Made by a program: the position numbers and the translations under genes. The notes under the pieces are model-generated. The model was not told the origin of the DNA and ran no database searches. It worked only from the letters and a program-made list of their open reading frames with translations. Source: Anaeromyces robustus (lineage: Eukaryota > Neocallimastigomycota > Neocallimastigomycetes > Neocallimastigales > Neocallimastigaceae). From it: 64,000 bases of DNA. Of this stretch, positions 1-8,879 are shown in pieces (the first letter of the stretch is position 1; the number at the start of each line of letters is the position of its first letter). The stretch covers positions 1 to 64,000 of the forward strand of contig MCFG01000378.1 of the NCBI GenBank assembly GCA_002104895.1, in the 5' to 3' direction.

Positions 1-300
1 CAACTTCATTATATTCTAAATTATTTGATTTAGTATCATTATCCCTTTTATTTTCTTTATTTTTATCGTTTGAAATTTCATTTTTATTATTATTTTCCTT
101 TATTGATTTATTTTTAATTCTATCTAACTTTTTGCTTAATGGCTCAATATCGCTTTCTGAATCTTCACTGTCTGAATAATTTTCTTGTTTATTTCGTGTT
201 TTTATTTTATATTTTGATATTTTACTTTTACTATTATTAAATCTTCTCTTAAAATTTGAATTTAAATTTGAATTTAAATTTCCATTATTTTCTTTATTTA
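1..300 (-). pseudogene. copia Pol linker, second part, running off the window
   Basis: This is the left side of the 301-5457 insertion. Read on the minus strand from the TSD, the frame continues the 5458-6354 segment without a stop to base 1, with Asn/Ser/Lys-rich sequence and an acidic patch (SDSEDSESDIEPLSKKL). No RT motif is reached. Confidence 0.7.
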
Positions 301-1003
301 TGTAACGGAACGGTAGTTCCAATATTACAATTGACACCAATATTGAAAACGTACACGAAAAGAAAATAAAATAAAAGAAAGTTAATTATACTTTGTAATA
401 TCGGAACACCTTTCCTTTGTTAACCCGGAAGGTCGGCGTCGATATATATTAGTATAATTTTAATTTATTTTTTATTTAAAATTTGTTTTATTAGAATATA
501 GTTTTATTAATTATTAAAAATTAATAATAACTAATCTTTGTAGTATTTCAAACTACTTATGAATTAATTATTACTAATATATATAAAGTTATAAAAGAAT
601 AAAAGCACAAAGAAAAATATTTTAACTAAAGATTTTACACCTATTTATACTTTTTGCGGAAAAATAGTTTTAAAAATAAAAGTTCATAAAAAATAATAAA
701 AATTACTAGAAACTAAGATATTTTGTTATAAAATGAATCTCATAGAAAAATAAAGAAATATTATATAATTTTTTCTTAAAGTTTCTAATTTTATTCCATG
801 TAATTCTATAAAGAAATACAGAAATAAAATACAGAAACAAATACAGAATAAAATACAGAAATTTATAATAAATAAATTTAAAATAAAATTTTTATAAAAT
901 TTGGAACAAGGTGTGAGTCGAACCCAGAGTGTTCGCCCAGATGGTCATAGTTACTAACCACTAGACCATGGTTACTGTTTTACTAATTGAGAGATTCGTT
1001 ACA
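301..1003 (-). repeat. 3' LTR of the gag-pro element
   Basis: The copy matches 4765-5457 almost base for base. It contains the tRNA-like module at 903-975, a TATA motif (TATAAATAG on the minus strand, 641-649), and the inverted terminal motif TGTAACG/CGTTACA. Relative to the other LTR it has 10 extra bases around 635-645. The solo LTR at 8316-8879 also has this TATAAATAGGTGTAAAA form, so the longer version is ancestral. Confidence 0.93.
903..975 (-). other. tRNA-like module inside the 3' LTR
   Basis: The minus strand begins GTAACCATGGTCTAGTGGTTAG, with an A-box-like TGGTCTAGTGG, and ends with a B-box-like GGGTTCGACTC. Spacing is tRNA-like and total length is 73 nt. Acceptor pairing is weaker than in the solo LTR copy. 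D- and T-stems are imperfect, so a working tRNA is unlikely. Confidence 0.6.
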
Positions 1004-1014
1004 TGGTCCTCCTT
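1004..1014 (-). promoter_or_regulatory. candidate polypurine tract
   Basis: The minus strand reads GAAGGAGGA followed by CCA, directly before the 3' LTR. The purine run is where a plus-strand primer is expected; the three-base gap to the LTR is unusual. On the plus strand the same bases begin with TGG, as a tRNA primer site would, but Gag orientation argues against that reading. Confidence 0.45.
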
Positions 1015-1333
1015 CAGGATTCGGATACCAGACGAATCTTAAAACTAGGCTAAACTATACTAAGAAAAATTTTAACTAAATTTTTAAACTATACTAAAAC
1101 TATACTATATAGGTGTAAAAATAATATAATTTGATATTAATAAAAATACATGAATATTAATTAAAATACATGAATATTAATAAAGTTTACATGATATTGA
1201 TAATATTATGACTAAACTAAACTAAGCTAAGATTTTAAACTAATAATAATAACAATAAGTTTGATATTAATAAAGAATAAAATATTGATAAAATATATTT
1301 AATAATTGAGATTCATTATTTAAGTTTTTCTTT

Positions 1334-1600
1334 TCATTTTGATTTATTTTTAACAAAGTAACAAAGTAAATTTTCAGGTGGTTTATCTTCATAAGGGAGG
1401 TATGCATCAACTTTAAATTCTTTAAATTTGTTGTTTTGTTTTCTTTTGTATTTAATTGATTTTGAATAAAAATTTGAATTTGATTTATTCTTATTATTCA
1501 CACTCTCCTTCGAAAAGATTGGATTATTGGGTTTTGAAAAATTAATATTTTGAATAGGTTGATTTAAAGAATTTGATTTTGAGCAAAGAATTAGGATTGC
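1334..1600 (-). CDS. short second frame after gag-pro
   Basis: In another minus-strand frame overlapping the end of gag, about 85-90 codons stay open and end with a less repetitive stretch (KEFKVDAYLPYEDKPPENL) before TGA at 1334-1336. It could be reached by frameshift or be the stub of a deleted pol. The start is approximate and no family is recognised. Confidence 0.35.
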   Translation of the reverse strand, partial: AILILCSKSNSLNQPIQNINFSKPNNPIFSKESVNNKNKSNSNFYSKSIKYKRKQNNKFKEFKVDAYLPYEDKPPENLLCYFVKNKSK

Positions 1601-3176
1601 CAGAGGAAACAGATTGATTACCAGATTTCAGATTATTACAAGAATTATTATTAAAAGAATCGTTACTAAGATTAACAGAGTTACAAGGAGAATTACTAGA
1701 GTTAACAGGATTGCAAGAATTTGTACTAAGATTAACAGGATTATTACAAGAATTTTTTCTAGGAAGTACACAAGAGTTAGAAACATAAGTTGGTTTATTA
1801 TTATTTTTCAAAGGTTGTGAATTAATTGATTTTGTACGTTCTGAGTGGAAACAAGAAGTATTACAGAAAGATTTATTGCCAGAGTGATTATCAAGATTAT
1901 TATTATTTTTAGAATGAGGTTTACAAGATTTATCAGATTTTGTATTTTGAGAATTCGTCACGAATGAATTTGGGAGTATTAAACAATTTGAAAGACAGTA
2001 ATTTGAATTGAAAGTTATTTCTTTAGTTGTAAAATTGATAGTGGGATTGTGAGTTACGAGCCAATCTATTCCAAGAATACCACAATACGAAGGTAGATCC
2101 ACAATATAGAATTCTGTTTTACAAAGGTGATTTTTATATTTCAATGAGATGGGATAAGTTTTACCAAAAATTGTTTGATTTCCGGCTACTCCAGAAACGG
2201 CAGGAAAAGTGGAATCTGAGTCAAAAGGAATATTGTTTTCTTTAGCAAAGTGTATATCCATAAGATTTAATTGAGAACCTGAATCTATGAGTAGTTTAGC
2301 ATTGCAAGAAGAGTTTAAAGTTTGTAGATTGAATTCGGCAACTGGAGCATTCAAAGATGGATCATCAGAAAGTCTAGGTCTTGATTTTGGTTTGGATTCT
2401 GGATTGGAAATAAAAGCATTGCTGGAAGAGGGTTTATTATCATCTTCATTCACTTTATTCTTTAAAGGGCAATTATTAACTTGATGGTTTTTTGATCCAC
2501 AGTAGAAACAAAGATGTTCTTTTCTTCTTCTTTCTTTTTCATCACGAGTTATTGTTTCATTGGATTTATTCGAAGCAAATTGAAAAGAGTTAGTATGACG
2601 ACCAAAAGAATGATTACTTGAATTATTCGATTTAAAATATTGATTATGCGTAGAAAGTCTTAAATCTATACGAGAAGCTATGGTTTGAAGAGAGAATAAG
2701 GATTGTGGTCCAGGAAACATTTCTAAGATTCTAGTTGCAATATTGTCGTTTAATCCTGCGAGAAAAGCATCCATTTTAGCAGCTTCATTCCAAGAAGAGT
2801 CATCTGCATATTTATTGAACTCCAGGATATAGCTTCTTACATCTCCAAGACGTCTCTGTTTAATGGTTCTGAGCTTTTGGTTTGCTATGAAGGTTGAATC
2901 ATAATTTCCAAAGGTAGCTTTAAACTTGGATATAAACGCTTCATAGTTATCTAAACATGGGTCCACATTTTCAATTAAAGTTGCGGCCCAATTCATTGCA
3001 GAACCGTAAAGTCTGGAAATGATGTATGCAACCTTAACTGGATCTTCAGAAAATTTTTCTGGTTGCAACATGAAGACAAGGTTCATTTTTGCAAGGAAGC
3101 CTTTAAAGAAACGACGGTCTCCAGCGAATCCATCTTTGTACATAACGTTTAGATTGAGAAAGTTATCTTCGTTCAT
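1542..3176 (-). CDS. gag: gypsy-type Gag-protease polyprotein
   Basis: 544 codons, starting at ATG 3176. Residues about 20-175 match the Retrotrans_gag capsid layout (RRFFKGFLAKM, YIISRLYGSAMNWA, FISKFKATFG). A CCHC knuckle is at C223-C226-H231-C236 (CFYCGSKNHQVNNC). A retropepsin-like domain follows, with catalytic D298 in LLIDSGSQLNL and a distal ILGIDWLVTHNP block at 367-378, typical of Ty3/gypsy proteases. The last 150 residues are Asn/Ser/Cys-rich low complexity. The frame stops before any RT. Function would be particle assembly, genome packaging and self-cleavage. The reading frame is undamaged, consistent with recent activity. Confidence 0.9.
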   Translation of the reverse strand: MNEDNFLNLNVMYKDGFAGDRRFFKGFLAKMNLVFMLQPEKFSEDPVKVAYIISRLYGSAMNWAATLIENVDPCLDNYEAFISKFKATFGNYDSTFIANQKLRTIKQRRLGDVRSYILEFNKYADDSSWNEAAKMDAFLAGLNDNIATRILEMFPGPQSLFSLQTIASRIDLRLSTHNQYFKSNNSSNHSFGRHTNSFQFASNKSNETITRDEKERRRKEHLCFYCGSKNHQVNNCPLKNKVNEDDNKPSSSNAFISNPESKPKSRPRLSDDPSLNAPVAEFNLQTLNSSCNAKLLIDSGSQLNLMDIHFAKENNIPFDSDSTFPAVSGVAGNQTIFGKTYPISLKYKNHLCKTEFYIVDLPSYCGILGIDWLVTHNPTINFTTKEITFNSNYCLSNCLILPNSFVTNSQNTKSDKSCKPHSKNNNNLDNHSGNKSFCNTSCFHSERTKSINSQPLKNNNKPTYVSNSCVLPRKNSCNNPVNLSTNSCNPVNSSNSPCNSVNLSNDSFNNNSCNNLKSGNQSVSSGNPNSLLKIKFFKSTYSKY

Positions 3177-4764
3177 TTTTGTTTGATTAATTTATTATTG
3201 GTCTCGACTAGGAATTCAAATTGTTTATTAAGGTAAATTTAAATTTTAATTTCGCTTTTTATGCCTTACAACTCAAAAATAAACCGGCAAAAGCTACTAA
3301 CTAGAGGTATATACTAGACCTCGAAATAAATATTAAAACTATATAATTAAAGTCGCTTCACCTTCACGACCAACCTCCAGCCTTCGGTGACTGAAGTTCC
3401 TTATTTGCCAGAGCTTACGAAGATATTGAACTTGAACGTCCGATATTGCAGTGCTTTTTATCACACAACAATTCCTTCCCCCAAGAAAGCGTGCTTTTCA
3501 CACTACCCACTTTTATCAATACCTAAGTAACTAATTGACTATAGTTTCTTAACCTACTAGAAACTAGTTACTTACGCCAAACACTCTGTATATGAGCTCT
3601 AAACGCTCCTAGTATATTTTACAAATAATTTACCTTAAAAATTAAATAAATATTTGATTACACAGAAGTTTACAAAGATGTTTTTTCTTTTAATAATTTT
3701 TTCTATTTCACACTGCTGTTCTTTCAGTTTATCAACTTACTCGAGCTGAATGTAGGACTTACGTCTGAGCCTACCAGCGAGGGCCAATGTGAAACTCGAA
3801 ATTTAATTATAAAAAGAAAAGAAAGACAATATAAAATAAGGATCCTCAGAATGATTCTCCTTATTAAAAATTTTATTAAATTTATAAAATTTTTTTTTTT
3901 TTTTTTTTAAACTATATAAAAAATATTTTTTTTTTTTTTTTTTTTTTTTTTGACTAGAAAAAATTTTTTTGAAAAATAATTTAATTTATCTATTCTATAA
4001 TTTATTCATTCACTTATTTTTTATATTAATTTATTTAATTTATTAATATTCATTCACTTAATTTAATTTATTTAATTTTTTAATTTAATTTTATTAATTT
4101 TCCGAAAATATCACTGGCAAGGTAGTACAAAATCTTTTCCAAATGCTATGGGGTACACTATTTTTATCTTTGGGTAGTACAAGGAAAATTTTTCAAAATG
4201 TTACACAAGGAAAATTTTTTAACTATTTTAGGGTGGTACAAAATTTCCTATAACTAAGGTTTCTAAGTAATTCAAAGGTAATCCAAGGTAGAGTAGCTAA
4301 GACTAAGGAGAGAAACTAGGCGGTAGTTCTAAGAACTTGGTTAAACTAAGGACGGGTGGAATCTGGGTGCTTTATTTTTTTTACTTCACAAGGAAAATTT
4401 ATATTCACGAAGGATACTTGACTGGGTGGATACTAGAATTATTCAAGAAAAGTAGACAAAGGGTAAACAAGAAGTAGACAAGACTAAGACAAGACTAAAA
4501 ACTAAGGATTATACAAGGTAGATAACTGGTAATCAAAAACTAGGATAGAAGTATTCAAGGGATTAGGAGATTATTACTAGAACAGGTAGTATCCAGAAGC
4601 TAAGAAAAGTAGTATTCTAAGATTAAAATTAAAGGAGGTAGTATCCAAAGGTAGACCTAAAAGGCGGTAGAATCCAAGAAAAGTAGAAACTAAAAATTGG
4701 TAGCAGATTCCGAATCCTCGACACTAAGGTTCCAGGCGGTGTTTCTTTTGTTGGGTGCTTTTAC
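3177..4764 (-). other. long leader of the gag-pro element
   Basis: 1.59 kb between 5' LTR and gag without a coding frame I can support. The part at about 3350-3800 is clearly less AT-rich than its surroundings. The part at 4110-4260 repeats GGTAGTACAAGGAAAATTTT-like blocks. A packaging or translation-control role is possible but not shown. There is no TGG-type primer site next to the LTR at 4764; the first bases on the minus strand read GTAAAAGCACCC. Confidence 0.5.
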
Positions 4765-5457
4765 TGTAACGGAACGGTAGTTCCAATATTACAATTGACA
4801 CCAATATTGAAAACGTACACGAAAAGAAAATAAAATAAAAGAAAGTTAATTATACTTTGTAATATCGGAACACCTTTCCTTTGTTAACCCGGAAGGTCGG
4901 CGTCGATATATATTAGTATAATTTTAATTTATTTTTTATTTAAAATTTGTTTTATTAGAATATAGTTTTATTAATTATTAAAAATTAATAATAACTAATC
5001 TTTGTAGTATTTCAAACTACTTATGAATTAATTATTACTAATATATATAAAGTTATAAAAGAATAAAAGCACAAAGAAAAATATTTTAACTAAAAGTTTT
5101 ATACTTTTTGCGGAAAAATAGTTTTAAAAATAAAAGTTCATAAAAAATAATAAAAATTGCTAGAAACTAAGATATTTTGTTATAAAATGAATCTCATAGA
5201 AAAATAAAGAAATATTATATAATTTTTTCTTAAAGTTTCTAATTTTATTCCATGTAATTCTATAAAGAAATACAGAAATAAAATACAGAAACAAATACAG
5301 AATAAAATACAGAAATTTATAATAAATAAATTTAAAATAAAATTTTTATAAAATTTGGAACAAGGTGTGAGTCGAACCCAGAGTGTTCGCCCAGATGGTC
5401 ATAGTTACTAACCACTAGACCATGGTTACTGTTTTACTAATTGAGAGATTCGTTACA
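4765..5457 (-). repeat. 5' LTR of the gag-pro element
   Basis: This is the upstream LTR in element orientation, hence the one that would drive transcription. The TATA-like motif TATAAAA is at 5097-5103 (minus strand). A 10-bp deletion relative to the 3' LTR removed the AATAGGTGTA part of the ancestral motif but left a usable TATA sequence. The tRNA-like module is at 5357-5429. Confidence 0.93.
5357..5429 (-). other. tRNA-like module inside the 5' LTR
   Basis: Same sequence as the module at 903-975. It lies within the first 100 bp of the LTR in element orientation, upstream of the TATA motif. Confidence 0.6.
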
Positions 5458-6354
5458 ATTTACTTTAAATTCAAAAATTTTCTTTTCTGTTTTTTTTTTT
5501 TTTTTTTTTTTTTTTTTATTATTATTTATATCCATATCACTATTTTCATTTTCATTACCTGCTTTACTCTCTGTAATTTCTTTGTTTACATTTTTGGTAT
5601 TTGAAATTTCTTTGTTTACATTTTCGATATTTTGGTTTTCTTTGTTTACATTTGTATTAGGTAATTGTTTATCATTGTTATTATTATATTCTATATTATT
5701 TTCATTGTTTATATAATTACTATCATTATCTTTCTCATTTTCATCCATACGAATATCATCATCTGTTTTATATTCCTCATTATTATTTTTGTTTACATTT
5801 AAATTAAGATCTTTGGATTTATCATTATTTAAATTTTCAAATTTAATATTTGATATATTCTCGTTTTCCTTTAATTTATTATTGTTTATACCATTTTCAA
5901 TATTAACATTATTATTAAAGTTATTTTTACTTACTTCATTATTACTTACATTCCCATTTAATTTTAAATTATCGTGATTTTTGTCATTTCCATCATTTTC
6001 ATCATTTCCATTTTTAATTTTATTTAAATTTGAATTTAATTGTGGATTTAATGTTTTATTTTGATCATTATTAAGTAAATTATAATTACAATTATTTAAA
6101 TTTTCATTATAAACGTTCCTATTAATGTTTTCATTTTGAATAAAATTATTATTTTCATTTTGAAAATATTTATTTTGAGCATTTAAATTTTCAAAATAAT
6201 TCAAGTGGCCATTTTGGGAAATGGTCGAATTTAGAAAATATGGAATTGGCAATTGAGGAATATAATAATATAAATTTTTATATAAATTATTTAAATAATT
6301 GTTGTACATTAAATTATTTTGATTGAATAAATTATTTGTATTAATTTGATTCAT
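5458..6354 (-). pseudogene. copia Pol, Asn-rich integrase-RT linker (first part)
   Basis: A minus-strand frame of about 300 codons, extremely Asn/Lys/Glu-rich, with a poly-Lys run near its end. It has no recognisable domain, which fits the variable linker between integrase and RT in copia Pol. The apparent end at 5437 lies inside the neighbouring LTR; true coding stops at the ATTTA duplication (5458-5462). The same frame resumes at base 300 on the far side of the inserted element. A TGA a few codons upstream of its ATG separates it from the integrase frame. Confidence 0.7.
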
Positions 6355-8048
6355 GTAATTTGTTTTATTAGAAATTCATTTTCGTGTGTGTTTCTATTTA
6401 AATCATTTGATGGAACTTGGAATGGTGGAGTAATTAATGTTTTATTCTCATTAATAATGTTTTCATTATTATTGTTATTAGTGTTTATGTTATTGTTGTC
6501 GTCGTTATCATTATCGTTATTATGAAAACTTATATTATTGTTATTATCGTTAATATTCCCCCCGTTTTCATAATATTTTATAAAATCAATAGTATCAGGA
6601 TAGTATGCAGGAGTGATATAGTTAGTAGAAGTGTCTTCGAAAAATTCTACAGCACGAGCTAGAACAATTTTGTTATTTATATAATCATATATTTTAAAAG
6701 CAGTGGGGTTTCTGTCATATCCTATGAATATACCTGAAGAGGTAGTGTTCTCAAACTTCTTTCTGAACTGTTTTGGAATATAGTAGACGACTTGACAACC
6801 AAATACTTTTAACTTGTTGTAATCTACCTTTTTATTAAATATTACTTCAAAAGGTATTTTATTTTCGTTTTGAGAATGTGGGATTCTATTATAAATAAAG
6901 CAAGCAGTGTTTACTGCATCTTCCCAGAAAGCCTTATGTAGCCTTGCGTCATTCAAAAGAGCCTTTGCACAATATATAAGCGTTTGTTGGAACCTTTCCG
7001 CCTTTCCGTTTTGCTGGGGGTTGTATGGAATACTGTATAAATGTATAATTCCATTTTCATTACAAAAGTCGTTGAACTGATTATTATTGTATTCAGTTCC
7101 ATTGTCTGTTTTGATATATTTTATAGTTTTGTTAAAAATATTTTTAATTTTATTATACCAACTTATAAATGTGGTATATAAATCTGACTTTGATTTTAAG
7201 AAGAAGACCCATCCATATCTGGAAAAGTCATCTATAATAGTAAAAAAATATTTATTTCCATATATGGACTCATCAGTGTTAGAAACTGTGTCCATATGGA
7301 TCATTTCAAAGATGTCATTTGTTTTATTATTAGTAGAATAATAAGGTAGGTTTTTCATTTTTGAAGCAGCACAAACTCTACACTTATTATTTAAATTAAT
7401 ATTAGGTAATTTATCTTTTACCTTATCGATATTAAAATGGCCCAATCTTCTGTGCCATAACTCTAAAGATCTTTCATCAAGATCTCCTTCTATATTATAA
7501 CAAACTCCTTTTTGTTTGTTAAAGTCTATTTTATTTTTAAAGGAAATTAATTTAAATATATTTGATTTGTTTGATTTTGTACTACAAATCTTATTTCCCT
7601 TTTTATTATATATAGTAATCATTTTGTTGTTATTATTATTGTGGAAGATTATTTTAAAATATTTCTCCAACAGTTGATCAATTGATATTAAGTTTTTCTT
7701 AAATGAAGGAATGTAATAAACATTGTCTAGTATTATTTTGTTTTCATTAATGTATCCTACATAGGTACCTATAGACTTAGTTTCTACATAATTTCCATTT
7801 GGGAAATATATTTTTTCTTTATGTGGTTTTATGTTCTGAAGACATTTTTTATTATAAGTCATGTGATATGACGCTCCAGAATCTAGTACCCATGTTGTAA
7901 TTATATTATTGGTTATTCCTTCTTCATAGTTTAGGTTATCTTTAGTACCTTTTGGATTGTTTATGCCTCGGGGAACGGCTAGAACTGTTGGCTTGAGATT
8001 TGGCATTATTCTTATATTCTTCGTAGTTATCATATTCAATAGCAAAAT
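6351..8048 (-). CDS. pol: copia Pol segment: aspartic protease and integrase
   Basis: About 565 codons (counting from a TTG at 8045; no ATG is needed if it is reached by frameshift). Residues 52-63 hold the copia protease signature WVLDSGASYHMT with catalytic D55. The GAG-pre-integrase zinc site is H198, H203, C222 and C225 (LWHRRLGH and CRVC). The integrase core has D252 (HMDTV), D314 (KTDNGTEY) and E350 (NGKAER), so the catalytic triad is complete. It ends at TGA 6351-6353, before any RT. The next frame starts with an ATGA overlap, whereas copia Pol is normally one frame, so an indel near 6351 is likely. Functionally this would process Gag-Pol and insert the cDNA. Confidence 0.9.
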   Translation of the reverse strand: MLLLNMITTKNIRIMPNLKPTVLAVPRGINNPKGTKDNLNYEEGITNNIITTWVLDSGASYHMTYNKKCLQNIKPHKEKIYFPNGNYVETKSIGTYVGYINENKIILDNVYYIPSFKKNLISIDQLLEKYFKIIFHNNNNNKMITIYNKKGNKICSTKSNKSNIFKLISFKNKIDFNKQKGVCYNIEGDLDERSLELWHRRLGHFNIDKVKDKLPNINLNNKCRVCAASKMKNLPYYSTNNKTNDIFEMIHMDTVSNTDESIYGNKYFFTIIDDFSRYGWVFFLKSKSDLYTTFISWYNKIKNIFNKTIKYIKTDNGTEYNNNQFNDFCNENGIIHLYSIPYNPQQNGKAERFQQTLIYCAKALLNDARLHKAFWEDAVNTACFIYNRIPHSQNENKIPFEVIFNKKVDYNKLKVFGCQVVYYIPKQFRKKFENTTSSGIFIGYDRNPTAFKIYDYINNKIVLARAVEFFEDTSTNYITPAYYPDTIDFIKYYENGGNINDNNNNISFHNNDNDNDDNNNINTNNNNNENIINENKTLITPPFQVPSNDLNRNTHENEFLIKQIT

Positions 8049-8315
8049 CTATGTACTTGTAGCTATCTTCTTCTTCTTCTTCTTCCTTCCTTGTGGTGTA
8101 ATTTGATTCGGCTGGCTCCTTTTGTTCTTCTTCCTTCTTGCTCCTGTGGTAGCGGTAGTTTTTATTCTTGTAATTTTCTTTGTGGTTGTTTTTGTAACCA
8201 CATTCATCAGCTTTATGTCCGTATTTATTGCATTTGTAACATTTGATTCTTCTTTTCCTATTGTAATTGCTTTTAACATAATTAGCTTCAATATTATTGT
8301 TTGTTTGTTTATTAT
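7942..8315 (-). pseudogene. gag: copia Gag C-terminal part with CCHC zinc knuckle
   Basis: From the left edge of the solo LTR the minus strand stays in the same frame as the upstream Gag segment and encodes CYKCNKYGHKADEC, a CX2CX4HX4C nucleocapsid knuckle for RNA binding. A Lys/Glu-rich stretch and a run of Glu codons follow. The frame closes with TAA at 7942-7944. The protease-integrase frame lies one base forward and opens just after a TAG at about 8049, so the two overlap over about 100 bases. Confidence 0.8.
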
Positions 8316-8879
8316 TGTAACGAATCTCACAATTAATAAAATAGTAACCATGGTCTAGTGGTTAGTCACTATGACCATCTGGGCGAACACTCTGGGTTCG
8401 ACTCACACTTGTTACAAACTTTATAAAAATTTTATTTTTTAAATTTTTATTATGAATTTCTGTATTTTATTTCTGTATTTTTATTTCTGTATTTTACGTA
8501 GAAATTAATAGAATACAATCAAAAATTTTAAGACAACTTTTATATTAAATTTTTCTAAATTTTTCCATAAGATTTTAATCAAAAGTTTCTAGAAATTTTA
8601 AACAACTTTTTACGAAGAAAACTATTTTTCCGTAAAAAGTATAAATAGGTGTAAAATTTTTAAATGATTAATTCTTCGCGATTTTATTAATTAATTATAA
8701 GTAATTCAGAATATTACAAAATTAATTAATAAATAAATAAATTTTTACTTTTAATAAATCTAATAAAACAAGTTCTTATAAAACCAATTTTCTTTTCTGA
8801 TTTACTTTTTGTGTAGACCTGTTGGGTCAATCAAAATAATTGTGTAAAATAATTTACTTATTTTTTACAATTTATTACA
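8316..8879 (+). mobile_element. solo LTR of the gypsy-type family, inserted in copia gag
   Basis: It starts TGTAACGAATCTC and ends ATTTATTACA, with the terminal TGTAA/TTACA inverted repeat, and is flanked by perfect 5-bp duplications ATTAT (8311-8315 and 8880-8884). It is related to the LTRs at 301-1003 and 4765-5457 but in opposite orientation. Shared blocks are the tRNA-like module (8344-8415), the TATA motif TATAAATAGG (8640-8649) and the CTGTATTTTATTTCTGTATT tract. At 564 bp against 703 and 693 bp it is a diverged, shorter subfamily member. A lone LTR with duplication is the usual product of LTR-LTR recombination. Confidence 0.85.
8344..8415 (+). other. tRNA-like module inside the solo LTR
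   Basis: 72 nt. The 5' GTAACCA and 3' TTGTTAC segments can form six of seven acceptor pairs. A-box TGGTCTAGTGG is at 8351-8361 and B-box GGTTCGACTC at 8395-8404, 33 nt apart. The anticodon arm does not fold canonically; instead TAGTG/CACTA and ATGGTC/GACCAT form an alternative nested hairpin. Confidence 0.6.

Larger units (their letters stand above)
301..5457 (-). mobile_element. complete Ty3/gypsy-type element coding only Gag and protease
   Basis: Two direct LTRs (703 and 693 bp) with TGTAACG/CGTTACA termini enclose 3.76 kb and are flanked by identical 5-bp duplications ATTTA (296-300 and 5458-5462). Read on the minus strand, the interior holds a leader of about 1.59 kb (4764-3177), a 544-codon gag-pro ORF, a short second frame, and a purine-rich tract next to the 3' LTR. 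RT, RNase H and integrase are absent and no room is left for them. The LTRs look almost identical apart from a 10-bp indel and scattered substitutions, so the insertion is young. This is a non-autonomous element that would need Pol in trans. Confidence 0.9.

Noticed and set aside
903-975. A functional tRNA gene
   Set aside because: Box motifs and length fit, but the anticodon arm does not fold and D- and T-stems have mismatches; it is also part of an LTR.
1004-1030. TGG-initial sequence after the left LTR as a primer-binding site, implying plus orientation
   Set aside because: Gag and protease are on the minus strand, and on that strand the same bases give a purine tract next to the 3' LTR.
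8049-8351. A 100-codon minus-strand frame starting MVTILLIVRFV
   Set aside because: Begins inside the solo LTR and is out of frame with the CCHC zinc knuckle, which is the real coding frame here.
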